A stretch of 64,000 bases of DNA, taken from contig CADBAY010000003.1 in NCBI GenBank assembly GCA_902792815.1, positions 62,001-126,000 on the forward strand. The letters are read 5' to 3'. Below, piece after piece: positions 33,665 through 42,026 of this stretch. The translations under genes were made by a program, and so were the position numbers. The notes under the pieces are model-generated. The model was not told the origin of the DNA. It saw nothing but the letters and a program-made list of their open reading frames with translations, and did not search any database. How positions within the stretch are numbered: the first letter of the stretch is position 1; every line of letters starts with the position of its first letter. Source of the stretch: an uncultured Bacteroidia bacterium. GTDB taxonomy: Bacteria; Bacteroidota; Bacteroidia; Bacteroidales; UBA932.

Positions 33665-34753
33665 ATGACCGGGGCAACCAAGAAAGCAGTTCTTTTTGTT
33701 TTGCTCCTGGGCGCGGTTGTTTACGCCCGGGGGCAGACCGGGGGAGCGGATCTGTCGGGCAGCTTGACCGACAAAAGGCCCGCTGCCCGGATGCGGGATT
33801 TCGTAGCCGTGGTTGAACGCAGTTTCGGGGCAGAAGCCTACAGGCAGGAGAGTTATAAACTCATCGACCCCGAAGGAGACGCTCATCTTATAAGGAAACT
33901 GGATACCATTCCGGTCAAGTTGCTCTCCATTCTCGGCGGCGGGCTGCCACAGGCCGAACTGGAAAAAGAAAAGATGCGCTCCGACCCTTTCCGCATAGGA
34001 AAAACAGTCCCTATCGACAATGAGCGGCTGCTCAATAAGTGTTGTGAGTTGATGCGGAGCCATTTCCCCGATATCATTCCCGTAATCGGAGAGGAGCACC
34101 GCTGGTCGCCCGAAGCCCGGGAATATCTAAAATATGGATACTGGCACAGGCTCTCCAGGCGTGTGGCCGGAAAGCAGAGCGATTTTCCGTGTCCGCTGCT
34201 GGGCAGAAGCAAATTGTTCCTCTGTCTTGCCTGCGGCTGGACGTCGCTTTTCTGCGTGACCGGCAAGGAGGAGGCGCTGAAGGCCCGCATACTTGAATAT
34301 CCCGACCGGAGCGTCCAGCTTCACGACCTCTTTGAAGAGAGCTATGTGCTTAACGCTGGGGACATTTATCTCACCTTCCTTACTTGCGAGAACGTGCTTG
34401 CCGCCCGGCCTCACCGCCGCGGGAGGGAGGGCGATGCAATTCAGCGGAAACTCTCTTACATTCGTCACGATTCTAAAGAGAATGGCGATAATTATGGCGC
34501 CTGGTATCATTTTTTCGGGATTGCCCTGTACGGCCTCATGCGTAATGAAGCGCAGGCGATTAGTGTGGCCGGAGCCGAAAGCGCGGGCTCGTTTGTTCTC
34601 GAGGGGGCCGACCGCCAGGAATACTTTATCAACCGGTACGGAGCTATGTTCGGGACTCGATTCAAAAAAATGATCGAATCCGGGAGTTGGTGCATTCCTG
34701 CGCCACAAGGGTGCAGGACCGATTATTTGGTTCCCAACCCTGTCCTCGGATAG
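33665..34753 (+). CDS. Secreted protein of unknown function
   Basis: The 362-residue protein has a signal peptide (about 1-24; KKAVLFVLLLGAVVYARGQT). The mixed alpha/beta body is rich in Trp, Tyr and Arg, with segments such as IIPVIGEEHRWSPEAREYL, HRLSRRV and NGDNYGAWYHFFGIALYGL. The NYGAWYHFFG stretch and the glutamates/histidines suggest an enzyme or a lysozyme-like fold, but I do not recognise a family. It has its own promoter and is followed by an independent PPTase gene. Confidence 0.75.
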   Translation: MTGATKKAVLFVLLLGAVVYARGQTGGADLSGSLTDKRPAARMRDFVAVVERSFGAEAYRQESYKLIDPEGDAHLIRKLDTIPVKLLSILGGGLPQAELEKEKMRSDPFRIGKTVPIDNERLLNKCCELMRSHFPDIIPVIGEEHRWSPEAREYLKYGYWHRLSRRVAGKQSDFPCPLLGRSKLFLCLACGWTSLFCVTGKEEALKARILEYPDRSVQLHDLFEESYVLNAGDIYLTFLTCENVLAARPHRRGREGDAIQRKLSYIRHDSKENGDNYGAWYHFFGIALYGLMRNEAQAISVAGAESAGSFVLEGADRQEYFINRYGAMFGTRFKKMIESGSWCIPAPQGCRTDYLVPNPVLG

Positions 34754-34785
34754 GATATGAATTTTTTCATATTACAAAAAATGTT

Positions 34786-34793
34786 TATATTTG
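34786..34793 (+). promoter_or_regulatory. -7 element TATATTTG for the PPTase gene
   Basis: This TAnnTTTG match ends 17 nt before the ATG at 34811. Confidence 0.6.
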
Positions 34794-34810
34794 CTCCGTT
34801 ATAACAATAT

Positions 34811-35464
34811 ATGGCACTATATCTACAAAAAGAGCTTGACGACGACTATCACTTGCGACTGGGCGTCTGGCAAATCACCGAAACCGAGGCTGAGCTTCGG
34901 GCACTTACAAGCATCCCTTCCGACGAACTGGAAGAAATCTCTTACATAAAAAGCGAATCGCTGCGCAAGCAGAAGCTTGCCGTGCGGGCTCTTCTGGACG
35001 TAATGTTCGAAGAGAAAGTGTACCTTAGCCACCACGACAATGGCAAGCCGTACATCGAGAATAACTCCGTCAACATCAGCATCACACATACCGACAAGTA
35101 TGTGGCCGTAATCCTTAACGACATAGAAGAAGTGGGCATCGACTGCGAGTCACTGGACCGTGACTTCAGCGCCGTCGAAAAGAAAGCTCTCTCCGAAGAC
35201 GAGCTTGACGAGCTGGAAGACGATGCCGACGAGCGCCGCATCCAACTGGCCATCTACTGGTGCGCCAAGGAGGCCGTGTACAAAAAGATGTCGCAGTACA
35301 AGGTGGACTTTGCCGAGCAGATTGAAATCGAGGCTGTGCGTCCCCGAAAAGAAGGCGAGCTTGACGCCACCTTCATCAACAAAGACGGTTACGAGGAAGA
35401 GCTGAGCCTGGAGTACATGATTTTCGACCGCCACGTTCTCGTGTGGGTCAGCGGCGACGAATAG
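34811..35464 (+). CDS. 4'-phosphopantetheinyl transferase superfamily protein
   Basis: This 217-residue Sfp/AcpT-like transferase attaches the phosphopantetheine arm of CoA to a carrier-protein serine. It contains the three family blocks: VNISITHTDKYVAVIL, the Mg-binding VGIDCE near residue 103, and WCAKEAVYKKMSQ near residue 150. The pseudo-dimeric length fits the Sfp type, not the 120-residue AcpS type. No carrier protein or PKS/NRPS is nearby, so it may serve the fatty-acid carrier or an unlinked pathway. It is convergent with the EnvC-like gene, with 3 bp between stops. Confidence 0.9.
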   Translation: MALYLQKELDDDYHLRLGVWQITETEAELRALTSIPSDELEEISYIKSESLRKQKLAVRALLDVMFEEKVYLSHHDNGKPYIENNSVNISITHTDKYVAVILNDIEEVGIDCESLDRDFSAVEKKALSEDELDELEDDADERRIQLAIYWCAKEAVYKKMSQYKVDFAEQIEIEAVRPRKEGELDATFINKDGYEEELSLEYMIFDRHVLVWVSGDE

Positions 35465-35467
35465 AAT

Positions 35468-36667
35468 CTATCGCAACCATTTCTCAGGATCTTGCGGGTC
35501 GCGCCCCTTCCAGAGCTGGAAGTGGAGCTGCGTTCCGTCGGGTCCTGTGGCTACGTGTCCGAGCACGTCGCCGGTCTTGACCTTGTCGCCGGCCTTGACC
35601 GCCACCGAGCCCATCTTGCAGTAGAAAGTAAAATACTCTCCGTGCTGCACCAGTATGCACTGGTTGTAGCCTGGAACTACAACTATTTGCTTTACCACTC
35701 CGTTGAAGACGGCCTTCACCGTGGCGTCTTTATCGACGGCAAGTCCGACTCCGTTGTTGAAGGGCATCTCCAGCCTGGTGTACACCGGATGGGGGTTGCG
35801 CCCGAAATGGCTCACAACCCTTCCCTCGGCCGGCCACGGCAGTTTGCCCTTGTTGGCGGAGAATTCGTTCGAGAGTGCCTGGTCTATCTTTGTGGTGGTT
35901 TTCTTGCCTCCGGTCTTGCCCTTGTTCTTGCCGCCCTGGTCGCCCATTGCGGCGGCGATGAGCCTCTCGATCTCGCGGTTGAGGGCTTCAACCTCCCTGC
36001 GCTTTGATGCGAGCTGATCCTGGTATTTGCGGCGGTCTTTCTGCAGCTCTTTTACCAGCTCGCGCGACTTGTCTTCTTCTTTGCGGAGCTTGTTCAGCTC
36101 CGACGCTCTTTCGTCGCGGAGCGCCTTTGCCTGCATGCGCATTGTGTCCAGCCTTGCCCTTTCAGCCTCGAGGTGCTTGCGCTCTTCAATGATGCGCCGT
36201 CCCTGCGAGTTCATCTGTGTAGAGAGCTGGCGCAGGTACCCGTAGCGCCGCATGCCCTGGGCAAGGTTCTCGCTGGCAAGAATATAAAGGTACCAGCTGC
36301 GGGCGTCGCGGTTTTTGTAGGCATTTCGGACCAGTTTCTCGTAGTAGAAGGTCATGGTGTCCAGCCGGTTCTGGACCGCGTTGATCTGCTTTTGGCATGC
36401 CCTGATGCTGTCGTTTACGCTGCTGAGCTCGCGCTCGCTGTCGGATAGAAGCTCCCGGCGCGCTTCCGACTGGGCGTGCAGCAGGTCGAGCTGAGTGGCG
36501 GCGCTGTTGCTGCGGGCCGTTACCGAGCTGAGCTGCTTCTCAAGGGTCTTTATATCCTTTTCGAGGCGCGCTTTGCGGTCTTTCGACGCCGAGAGGCTCT
36601 GCGCTCCTGCGGGCAGGACGCAAGACAAAAGAATCACTATTGCGGCAAAGTATCGGGAGACTCTCAT
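35468..36667 (-). CDS. EnvC-like murein hydrolase activator (degenerate M23 domain)
   Basis: This 399-residue exported protein has a signal peptide (MRVSRYFAAIVILLSCVLPAGAQ). Long coiled-coils cover about 25-255, and a C-terminal LytM/M23 domain about 285-399. The zinc ligands of active M23 peptidases are replaced. The HxxxD position reads NNGVGL, the Y-x-H position reads YCKM, and HLHF reads QLHF. It should therefore act like EnvC, which activates amidases at the division site without cutting peptidoglycan itself. It overlaps the upstream TPR gene by 4 bp. In Bacteroidota this pair often includes a DUF4292 lipoprotein gene between them, which is missing here. Confidence 0.88.
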   Translation of the reverse strand: MRVSRYFAAIVILLSCVLPAGAQSLSASKDRKARLEKDIKTLEKQLSSVTARSNSAATQLDLLHAQSEARRELLSDSERELSSVNDSIRACQKQINAVQNRLDTMTFYYEKLVRNAYKNRDARSWYLYILASENLAQGMRRYGYLRQLSTQMNSQGRRIIEERKHLEAERARLDTMRMQAKALRDERASELNKLRKEEDKSRELVKELQKDRRKYQDQLASKRREVEALNREIERLIAAAMGDQGGKNKGKTGGKKTTTKIDQALSNEFSANKGKLPWPAEGRVVSHFGRNPHPVYTRLEMPFNNGVGLAVDKDATVKAVFNGVVKQIVVVPGYNQCILVQHGEYFTFYCKMGSVAVKAGDKVKTGDVLGHVATGPDGTQLHFQLWKGRDPQDPEKWLR

Positions 36668-37812
36668 TTCTTTTTATTTTCAGACAGGTTGCGGTAGTAT
36701 GCGGCAAGGTCTTTCTCGCCAAGCTTTTCAAGCACTATGGCATAGTGCATAAGAATGACGGCGCTCTCTTTGCCTCCGTATATCATGGCGTGCTTGAAAT
36801 ATGGCTTTGCCTCCTTGGCCTTACCCCTCAGGAACAGGATCCAGCCGTATGTATCGAGGTAAGTGGCGTTGTCGGGCTCTTTTTCGACGGTGATGCGGCT
36901 CATCCGCGAGGCCTTGCAGAGCCTGCGGCGCTGCTCGCTCAGGTAGTAGGCGTAGTTGTTCAGCACCGGGCAGTATTCGGGGTCGATTTTGAGAGCCTGC
37001 TCATAGCATTTGTAAGCCTTGCGGGTCTCACCCATGGCGTGATAGGTATCTCCGATTATGGAAAGATTGACCAGCTGTTGCTCTTTGTCATCGGGCTGGA
37101 GCTCCATAAGGGTCCGGCATTCCTGGATGGTGGTGGCATTGTCGCCGCGGGTCGCTGCTATCTCCATCCTGAGACGGTGCGCATTGACGCTGCGCGGCTC
37201 GGCCTGGGTGAAGCACTGCATCAGCGTGTCGATCTGAGGCAGTATGGAGATAAAGGTGCGCTGGTCAAAGCCTCCGAGGGCTCCGGTGACGGCCTGGTAT
37301 TTCTGCTCCTCGTCGGTGTTCTCGTCGCGGACCAGTTCCGTAAGGGTTTCGAAGAAAGCTTTGTAGTCCCTTTTCAGACGGTACGAGTCGGCCATGAGGG
37401 CGAGGGTAAGTGAATTGCGGAAGCGTTCGGGGTTGCGTTCGGCGAGCGTGCGGTACAACCCTCCGGCCTCGGCAGGCTCGCCGGTGTAGATGTACAGGTT
37501 GGCGAGTGTCTCGAGGTACCAGTTGTTGGACGGATCAAGCTCCGAGGCCTCCTTTATGTGCCGGATGGCGTTTTTGAAATCGCCCTGCGAGTAGCGGCAC
37601 AGGCCCATATAGTAATGTACCGCATCGTTGGAGGGGGAAATATTTTTCAGCGAATCAAGAATGGTGTAAGCCGCCTCCGCCTGCCCTTCCTGGATATACA
37701 TAACTGCATCAAGGAGCGCATTTTCCACGCTTGCCGAGTCGGTTTGGGCGCTTTGCGCCGGCAGAGTCAGCACCCGGCCGATGAGCAGTAAGCATATCAG
37801 GACTTTCTTCAT
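36664..37812 (-). CDS. Secreted TPR-repeat protein
   Basis: The 382-residue protein has a signal peptide (MKKVLICLLLIGRVLTLPAQS) and successive tetratricopeptide repeats over about 35-370. Examples are AVHYYMGLCRYSQGDFKNAI near 65, IGDTYHAMGETRKAYKCYEQAL near 255, and YLDTYGWILFLRGKAKEAKPYF near 320. TPRs are protein-binding solenoids. Cotranscription and 4-bp overlap with the EnvC-like gene suggest a role in envelope biogenesis or cell division. A -7 box ends 7 nt before the ATG at 37812. Confidence 0.88.
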   Translation of the reverse strand: MKKVLICLLLIGRVLTLPAQSAQTDSASVENALLDAVMYIQEGQAEAAYTILDSLKNISPSNDAVHYYMGLCRYSQGDFKNAIRHIKEASELDPSNNWYLETLANLYIYTGEPAEAGGLYRTLAERNPERFRNSLTLALMADSYRLKRDYKAFFETLTELVRDENTDEEQKYQAVTGALGGFDQRTFISILPQIDTLMQCFTQAEPRSVNAHRLRMEIAATRGDNATTIQECRTLMELQPDDKEQQLVNLSIIGDTYHAMGETRKAYKCYEQALKIDPEYCPVLNNYAYYLSEQRRRLCKASRMSRITVEKEPDNATYLDTYGWILFLRGKAKEAKPYFKHAMIYGGKESAVILMHYAIVLEKLGEKDLAAYYRNLSENKKK

Positions 37813-37819
37813 ACAATTA

Positions 37820-37827
37820 CAAAAGTA
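37820..37827 (-). promoter_or_regulatory. -7 element TACTTTTG for the TPR/EnvC operon
   Basis: The minus-strand TACTTTTG ends 7 nt before the ATG at 37812. Confidence 0.6.
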
Positions 37828-37885
37828 TTGAATTTTTGTCTATTTTCGCATAATCATTTGTGGTTTTGAGATTTTTTGGAGCCTG

Positions 37886-38440
37886 ATGCAACTTTTTAAG
37901 AACAATTCGCATCTTAATACTTGGACGATTGAAAAAGCCAAGGAAGGCGACAGACGTGCACAAAAAGCCATCTACGACTCTCTGTCCGAAAAGATGTTCG
38001 CAGTATGCCTGCGCTACATGGGCGAGAGAAGTGCTGCAGAGGATGTTCTGCAAGACGGATTTGTGACGCTGTTCGCCAAACTTGACACCTTCTCCGGGGA
38101 CGGCTCCTTTGAAGGTTGGGCGAGGAAGATCTTTGTAAACACGGCACTTATGAACCTCCGCCGCAACGACGTTCTCAAAGACACCGAGGACGTGTCCGAG
38201 GCCCGCAGCATCTCCAGTGAGGCCCCTTCGGCGGTGCAGGACCTGGGCTACAAGGAGCTGTGCGCTATGATCAGCAGCCTGCCTCCTGGTTTCAGGACGG
38301 TGTTCAACATGTACGTGATCGAAGGTTACGCCCACAACGAGATTGCCAGTGCCCTGGGCATATCGGAAGGCACGTCCCGCTCGCAGCTGCTGCGCGCCAA
38401 AGCTATGCTGCAAGCCAAGATATTGGAAAGAAAGAAATAG
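37886..38440 (+). CDS. ECF sigma factor (locus 2)
   Basis: The 184-residue RpoE-type sigma has region 2 (AEDVLQDGFVTLFAKLDTF, then FEGWARKIFVNTALMNLRR). Region 4 is LPPGFRTVFNMYVIEGYAHNEIASALGISEGTSRSQLLRAKAML. It is clearly paralogous to the sigma at 23395-23961. The gene for its probable anti-sigma partner, an inner-membrane/outer-membrane spanning protein, begins 8 bp downstream. It is divergent from the TPR/EnvC operon. Confidence 0.9.
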   Translation: MQLFKNNSHLNTWTIEKAKEGDRRAQKAIYDSLSEKMFAVCLRYMGERSAAEDVLQDGFVTLFAKLDTFSGDGSFEGWARKIFVNTALMNLRRNDVLKDTEDVSEARSISSEAPSAVQDLGYKELCAMISSLPPGFRTVFNMYVIEGYAHNEIASALGISEGTSRSQLLRAKAMLQAKILERKK

Positions 38441-38448
38441 ATATATTC

Positions 38449-39639
38449 ATGCAAGACAATTGGCAAGACTTCGACCGACATATCCAGTCGGTAATGCGCG
38501 ACGCCAGGGAAAAGGTTCCCGGGCGCGTATGGCGCGGAGTGGCTGCCCGTCTTGATTCTGCTGCCGCCGCAGCGGCGTGGTGGAAGTGGGCAGTGCCCGC
38601 CTTCGTCGCGGCCGCGCTGGTGGCAGGTCTGTTCTTTGCCGGTACCAGAGGCTCGCAGAACGCTAGTCCGGACAAAATACAAATCATCGCCGACTCCGGG
38701 GTGGAGGAAGAGTCATCGACGCTTCTCGCCCAGGCCGATATTGAGCCCGGAGTTATCCCCGCAGAGGCTGCTGCCGCTCCGGTGCGCCGCTCTCCCAAAG
38801 CGTCACGCAACGGGGCTGTTTCCTCTCAGGAGGTCTCTTCCGGCTTGGAGCAGGATAATGCTCAGGAGGCTATAGTCGACGAGCCGTCCGTTGTGGATGA
38901 GAGTGCGGCCGGGCCAAAAGACAATCAGGATCAGGATAATTCGGAGCAGTGGGCCCGCATCATCGAGGGTGAGGGTGCTGCGCGCGGCGCGGGCATCGAC
39001 CTCAGTAACATTTATGCCAGCGGCGGCGTGGGAGGCAACGATTCCAACATCTCTTACGGAGGTATCGGTATCAGCCGTATGGCTCCCGGTTCCGGTTCGC
39101 CGGATGCCGGCATAAGCGAGAGCGGCCCTTCCACTTACGGTGTGCCGTTTACGCTGGGCCTTGGAGCACGTTTCCGCGTGGCCGACAGGCTCTCGTTGGG
39201 CACCGGCCTCGAGTACTCCATGCTCACACGCTCCTTCAAGGGCACGTACACCGGCTCGGCAGCATCCGCTTATGACGGTCTCATTTTCCACACCGTACAT
39301 TATGTCGGCGTGCCGGTGAATGTCTATTACGATTTGTTCTCCACCCGTGACGAGCTCATGAAGGTCTACGCCTGGGGAGGCGGTTCGGCCGATTATTGCG
39401 TTGCCAATAACTATCGCCTTATGGGCACGCCCACAAGCGTAGTGCCCGACAAGGCCGGCGGCTTCCAGTTCTCCGCAGCCTTGGGTATGGGCCTGGAATT
39501 CAAGCTTTCAGACAAGCTGGGCCTGTATATCGACCCTGCCGTGCGATACTATTTCCACAGCCCGGGGCAGCCAAAGTCGGTGCGGACGGACAAGCCGTTC
39601 ATGTTTAACTTTGACGCAGGTCTGAGGTTCAATCTTTAA
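38449..39639 (+). CDS. Dual membrane-spanning anti-sigma/outer-membrane beta-barrel protein (locus 2)
   Basis: The 396-residue protein repeats the layout of the locus-1 protein. The cytoplasmic N-terminus is residues 1-40 ([25 protein letters not shown]). One transmembrane helix lies at about 43-65 ([21 protein letters not shown]). A periplasmic linker rich in Ala, Ser, Glu and Asp covers 66-200 and includes a Gly-rich stretch. The C-terminal beta-barrel is about 215-396 and ends in [12 protein letters not shown]. It fits the Dma type of anti-sigma factor known from Bacteroides. I set the start at 38449 because the longer frame overlaps the sigma gene and is not protein-like. A terminator follows the stop. 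Confidence 0.8.
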   Translation: MQDNWQDFDRHIQSVMRDAREKVPGRVWRGVAARLDSAAAAAAWWKWAVPAFVAAALVAGLFFAGTRGSQNASPDKIQIIADSGVEEESSTLLAQADIEPGVIPAEAAAAPVRRSPKASRNGAVSSQEVSSGLEQDNAQEAIVDEPSVVDESAAGPKDNQDQDNSEQWARIIEGEGAARGAGIDLSNIYASGGVGGNDSNISYGGIGISRMAPGSGSPDAGISESGPSTYGVPFTLGLGARFRVADRLSLGTGLEYSMLTRSFKGTYTGSAASAYDGLIFHTVHYVGVPVNVYYDLFSTRDELMKVYAWGGGSADYCVANNYRLMGTPTSVVPDKAGGFQFSAALGMGLEFKLSDKLGLYIDPAVRYYFHSPGQPKSVRTDKPFMFNFDAGLRFNL

Positions 39640-39664
39640 TCGCGGCTTTGCTGCGATTTTTTTT
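39638..39664 (+). terminator. Rho-independent terminator of the locus-2 anti-sigma gene
   Basis: An AATCGC/GCGATT stem (39638-39643 with 39653-39658) is followed by a run of nine T. It begins inside the stop codon, and the T-run leads directly into the next promoter box. Confidence 0.7.
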
Positions 39665-39672
39665 TATCTTTG
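39665..39672 (+). promoter_or_regulatory. -7 element TATCTTTG for the LolD-like gene
   Basis: It ends 7 nt before the ATG at 39680, immediately after the preceding terminator. Confidence 0.65.
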
Positions 39673-39679
39673 CACTGCT

Positions 39680-40360
39680 ATGATTATTACTGCCCGGGAT
39701 TTACATAAAAGTTTCGGCTCCCTGGAGGTGCTGAAAGGAGTGGACGTAAGCGTAGATAAAGGAGAGGTGCTTTCGGTAGTAGGCGCTTCGGGCGCCGGCA
39801 AGACCACCTTGCTCCAGATTCTCGGTACTCTGTCCGCTCCCGATTCAGGCGTGCTTGAAATAGACGGCGTTACCGTATTTGACAGCTCGGGGCGCTCCCT
39901 CAAAGGAGATGCCCTGGCCTCTTTCAGGGGGCGCAAGATAGGTTTTGTATTCCAGGAGCATCATCTGCTGCCTGAGTTCAGCGCCGTGGAGAACATCATG
40001 ATCCCTGCTCTTATTGCCGGGTGCTCCGAGTCGGATGCCCGTAAGGCCGCAGGGGAGTTGCTCGATTTGGTAGGGCTCTCTGAACGTGCCTCCCACAAGC
40101 CGTCCGAGCTCTCCGGAGGCGAGCAGCAGAGGGTTGCCATTGCCCGGGCCCTGGTAAATAAACCGGCCGTTCTTTTTGCCGATGAGCCCACCGGCAACCT
40201 AGATTCGGTTACTAAAGAAGAGATCCACCGCCTGTTTTTCAGCCTCCGGGACGCGCTGTCGCAAACCATTGTAATCGTTACCCACGACCCGTCCCTCGCC
40301 GCCCTCTGTGACCGTACCCTTGAAATGAAAGACGGACGTTTTGTGGGCTCCGGAACATAA
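39680..40360 (+). CDS. ABC transporter ATP-binding protein, LolD-like
   Basis: The 226-residue ATPase has Walker [10 protein letters not shown] near residue 36, a Q-loop, signature [15 protein letters not shown] near residue 143, Walker [14 protein letters not shown] and the H-loop VTHD. The sequence [17 protein letters not shown] is typical of the LolD/MacB group. LolD drives release of outer-membrane lipoproteins from the inner membrane together with LolC/E permeases. No permease gene is adjacent, so substrate assignment is provisional. It has its own near-leaderless promoter. Confidence 0.88.
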   Translation: MIITARDLHKSFGSLEVLKGVDVSVDKGEVLSVVGASGAGKTTLLQILGTLSAPDSGVLEIDGVTVFDSSGRSLKGDALASFRGRKIGFVFQEHHLLPEFSAVENIMIPALIAGCSESDARKAAGELLDLVGLSERASHKPSELSGGEQQRVAIARALVNKPAVLFADEPTGNLDSVTKEEIHRLFFSLRDALSQTIVIVTHDPSLAALCDRTLEMKDGRFVGSGT

Positions 40361-40398
40361 AATAGCACTTTGGTATTTGTTTTGTAAGAGCTATAGCG

Positions 40399-40406
40399 TA
40401 TTTTTG
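40399..40406 (+). promoter_or_regulatory. -7 element TATTTTTG for the 40423 gene
   Basis: This TAnnTTTG match ends 16 nt before the ATG at 40423. Confidence 0.55.
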
Positions 40407-40422
40407 CAAAAATGTATTGAAT

Positions 40423-41052
40423 ATGAAAATGATAAAATCTATCCTTTCTGCGGCGCTCACCCTGGCGGGCACCGTCCTCCTTGCCCAGAACACCCCTTCG
40501 CTCGGTCTGCCTTCCAACGCGTCTTCCTCTTGCCCAGAGATGGCTTCATCGAAGGTTTCTTATTTTGCCAGGAACTACACCGTATCAAAGGAGATTTCCG
40601 GCGATTATATCCTTACCAACGGCTCCGAGGTACGCTACGATGCTTCTACCGGCCGCGAATACACCAAGTTCGCCGACGGCACCGTGCAGCTGGTATCTAC
40701 AAAGGTCAACGGCAAAGATGTGGAGGTCACTATCTACCGCATTTTCGACAAAGACAAGACCTACACCAAGAATTCTTTCACTCGCCGCGTCAATAACGGC
40801 AAGGCCAAATATGAGGTTTATATGGGCCGCTGGAGCAAGATCAGCGCTCACAAGACCATCACCCGCTACATCGACTGCGAGACCGGCATTCCTTTCGCCA
40901 CCCTGTCAAAGGACGTACTCGTGCAGATGACAGCAGGTATCGAGGTCGGCGAGCAGCCTGCCAAGTACTTCGAGCTCCCGGAAGAGAAGGGCTACACCCT
41001 TATCGAAGACGGGATGTCCAAGCTCTACGACATGATGAACAAGAAGAAATAA
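40423..41052 (+). CDS. Secreted protein of unknown function (209 aa)
   Basis: The protein has a signal peptide (MKMIKSILSAALTLAGTVLLAQ) and a body of beta-strands (YILTNGSEVRYDASTGREY; VEVTIYRIFDKDKTYTKNSF) ending in a lysine-rich tail. It may be a periplasmic or outer-membrane-associated beta protein. I do not recognise the family with certainty. It has its own promoter and is convergent with lgt, with 4 bp between stops. Confidence 0.75.
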   Translation: MKMIKSILSAALTLAGTVLLAQNTPSLGLPSNASSSCPEMASSKVSYFARNYTVSKEISGDYILTNGSEVRYDASTGREYTKFADGTVQLVSTKVNGKDVEVTIYRIFDKDKTYTKNSFTRRVNNGKAKYEVYMGRWSKISAHKTITRYIDCETGIPFATLSKDVLVQMTAGIEVGEQPAKYFELPEEKGYTLIEDGMSKLYDMMNKKK

Positions 41053-41056
41053 CGCT

Positions 41057-41929
41057 CTACCTCAGCGGTTTAGCGTAATGAGTCTGCTCTTTAGGAGCCG
41101 GTGCGGGATGAACTGCCGCGGCCGGCTTCTTTTTTATTCCGGACCATATCAGCACCCCTATGCCAAGCAGGATGAAGGGGATTGAGAGCACCTGGCCGGT
41201 GTTGAGTCCGAGGAAGCTGAAATCGGTGCTTTCTTCTTTGACGAACTCTATCAGGAACCTGACCCCGAAGCAGCACAGAAGGAACGTTCCGAAGAAGAAA
41301 CCTCTGTGCAGTTTGTCCAGTTTCTTGGCGTAGAGCCAGAGCAGGATAAAGCCCAGTATGAGGTAGCTTAGCGACTCGTACATTTGGGCGGGGTGCTTGG
41401 GGACGGTCTCGCCGCGAATCTCGAACACTACGCCCCAGGGAAGGGAAGTAGGGTCGCCGTAAATCTCGGAATTGAACAGGTTGCCAAGGCGGATGAGGCA
41501 GCCGGCAAACGCTACGGTTATGACCAGATGGTCCAGGATCCACATAAAGTCAAAGTCGTTCTTTTTGCCGTAATGGGCTGAGAACCACCACATTCCCAGT
41601 ATAAGAGCTATGGCTCCTCCGTGGCTCGCCAGCCCGCCCTTCCAAGGCTGGAACACTTCCAGGAAGCCCTTCCAGGTGCCAAAGTAGTATTCGGGCTGAT
41701 AAAAAATGCAGTGCCCTAGGCGGGCGCCCACGATGGTTGCTATCAGAAGGGTATAGAGAAGCGGGTCAAGCAGTTTTTCGGAGATACCCTCGCGGCGGAA
41801 GAACCAGCGGAACAAATACCAGCCGATGATGAAGCCCGACACGAAAAGCAGTGAATACCAGCGAATTCCGAAGCTCCCGAGATGGATGAGCACCGGATCC
41901 ACATTCCAACGTATTGCGAGTAAATCCAT
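41057..41929 (-). CDS. lgt: Prolipoprotein diacylglyceryl transferase
   Basis: Lgt transfers diacylglycerol from phosphatidylglycerol to the lipobox cysteine of prolipoproteins in the inner membrane. The 290-residue protein has about seven membrane helices. It contains RWYSLLFVSGFIIGW, GARLGH, WKGGLASHGG, and the signature RLGNLFNSEIYG, equivalent to the E. coli RIGNFINGE motif with its essential arginine. The many lipobox proteins in this window are its expected substrates. A -7 box lies 16 nt upstream. It is divergent from the RND efflux operon. Confidence 0.95.
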   Translation of the reverse strand: MDLLAIRWNVDPVLIHLGSFGIRWYSLLFVSGFIIGWYLFRWFFRREGISEKLLDPLLYTLLIATIVGARLGHCIFYQPEYYFGTWKGFLEVFQPWKGGLASHGGAIALILGMWWFSAHYGKKNDFDFMWILDHLVITVAFAGCLIRLGNLFNSEIYGDPTSLPWGVVFEIRGETVPKHPAQMYESLSYLILGFILLWLYAKKLDKLHRGFFFGTFLLCCFGVRFLIEFVKEESTDFSFLGLNTGQVLSIPFILLGIGVLIWSGIKKKPAAAVHPAPAPKEQTHYAKPLR

Positions 41930-41945
41930 AGCGTAAAAATTTCTT

Positions 41946-41953
41946 CAAAGATA
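41946..41953 (-). promoter_or_regulatory. -7 element TATCTTTG for lgt
   Basis: The minus-strand TATCTTTG ends 16 nt before the ATG at 41929. Confidence 0.65.
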
Positions 41954-42026
41954 GAGTTTTTGACTCGTATAAACAAGCCTGCAGGTGGTATAATTTTTGT
42001 AGCAAAAATGCGCTCGTTAGAGTAGC

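Noticed and set aside
35468..36667. Active M23 endopeptidase
   Set aside because: Zinc-ligand positions are Asn, Gly, Cys and Gln, so an EnvC-like non-catalytic activator is the better call.
38260..38448. N-terminal extension of the locus-2 anti-sigma gene
   Set aside because: It overlaps the sigma region-4 coding sequence in another frame and is basic and low-quality; the ATG at 38449 gives the same layout as the locus-1 protein.
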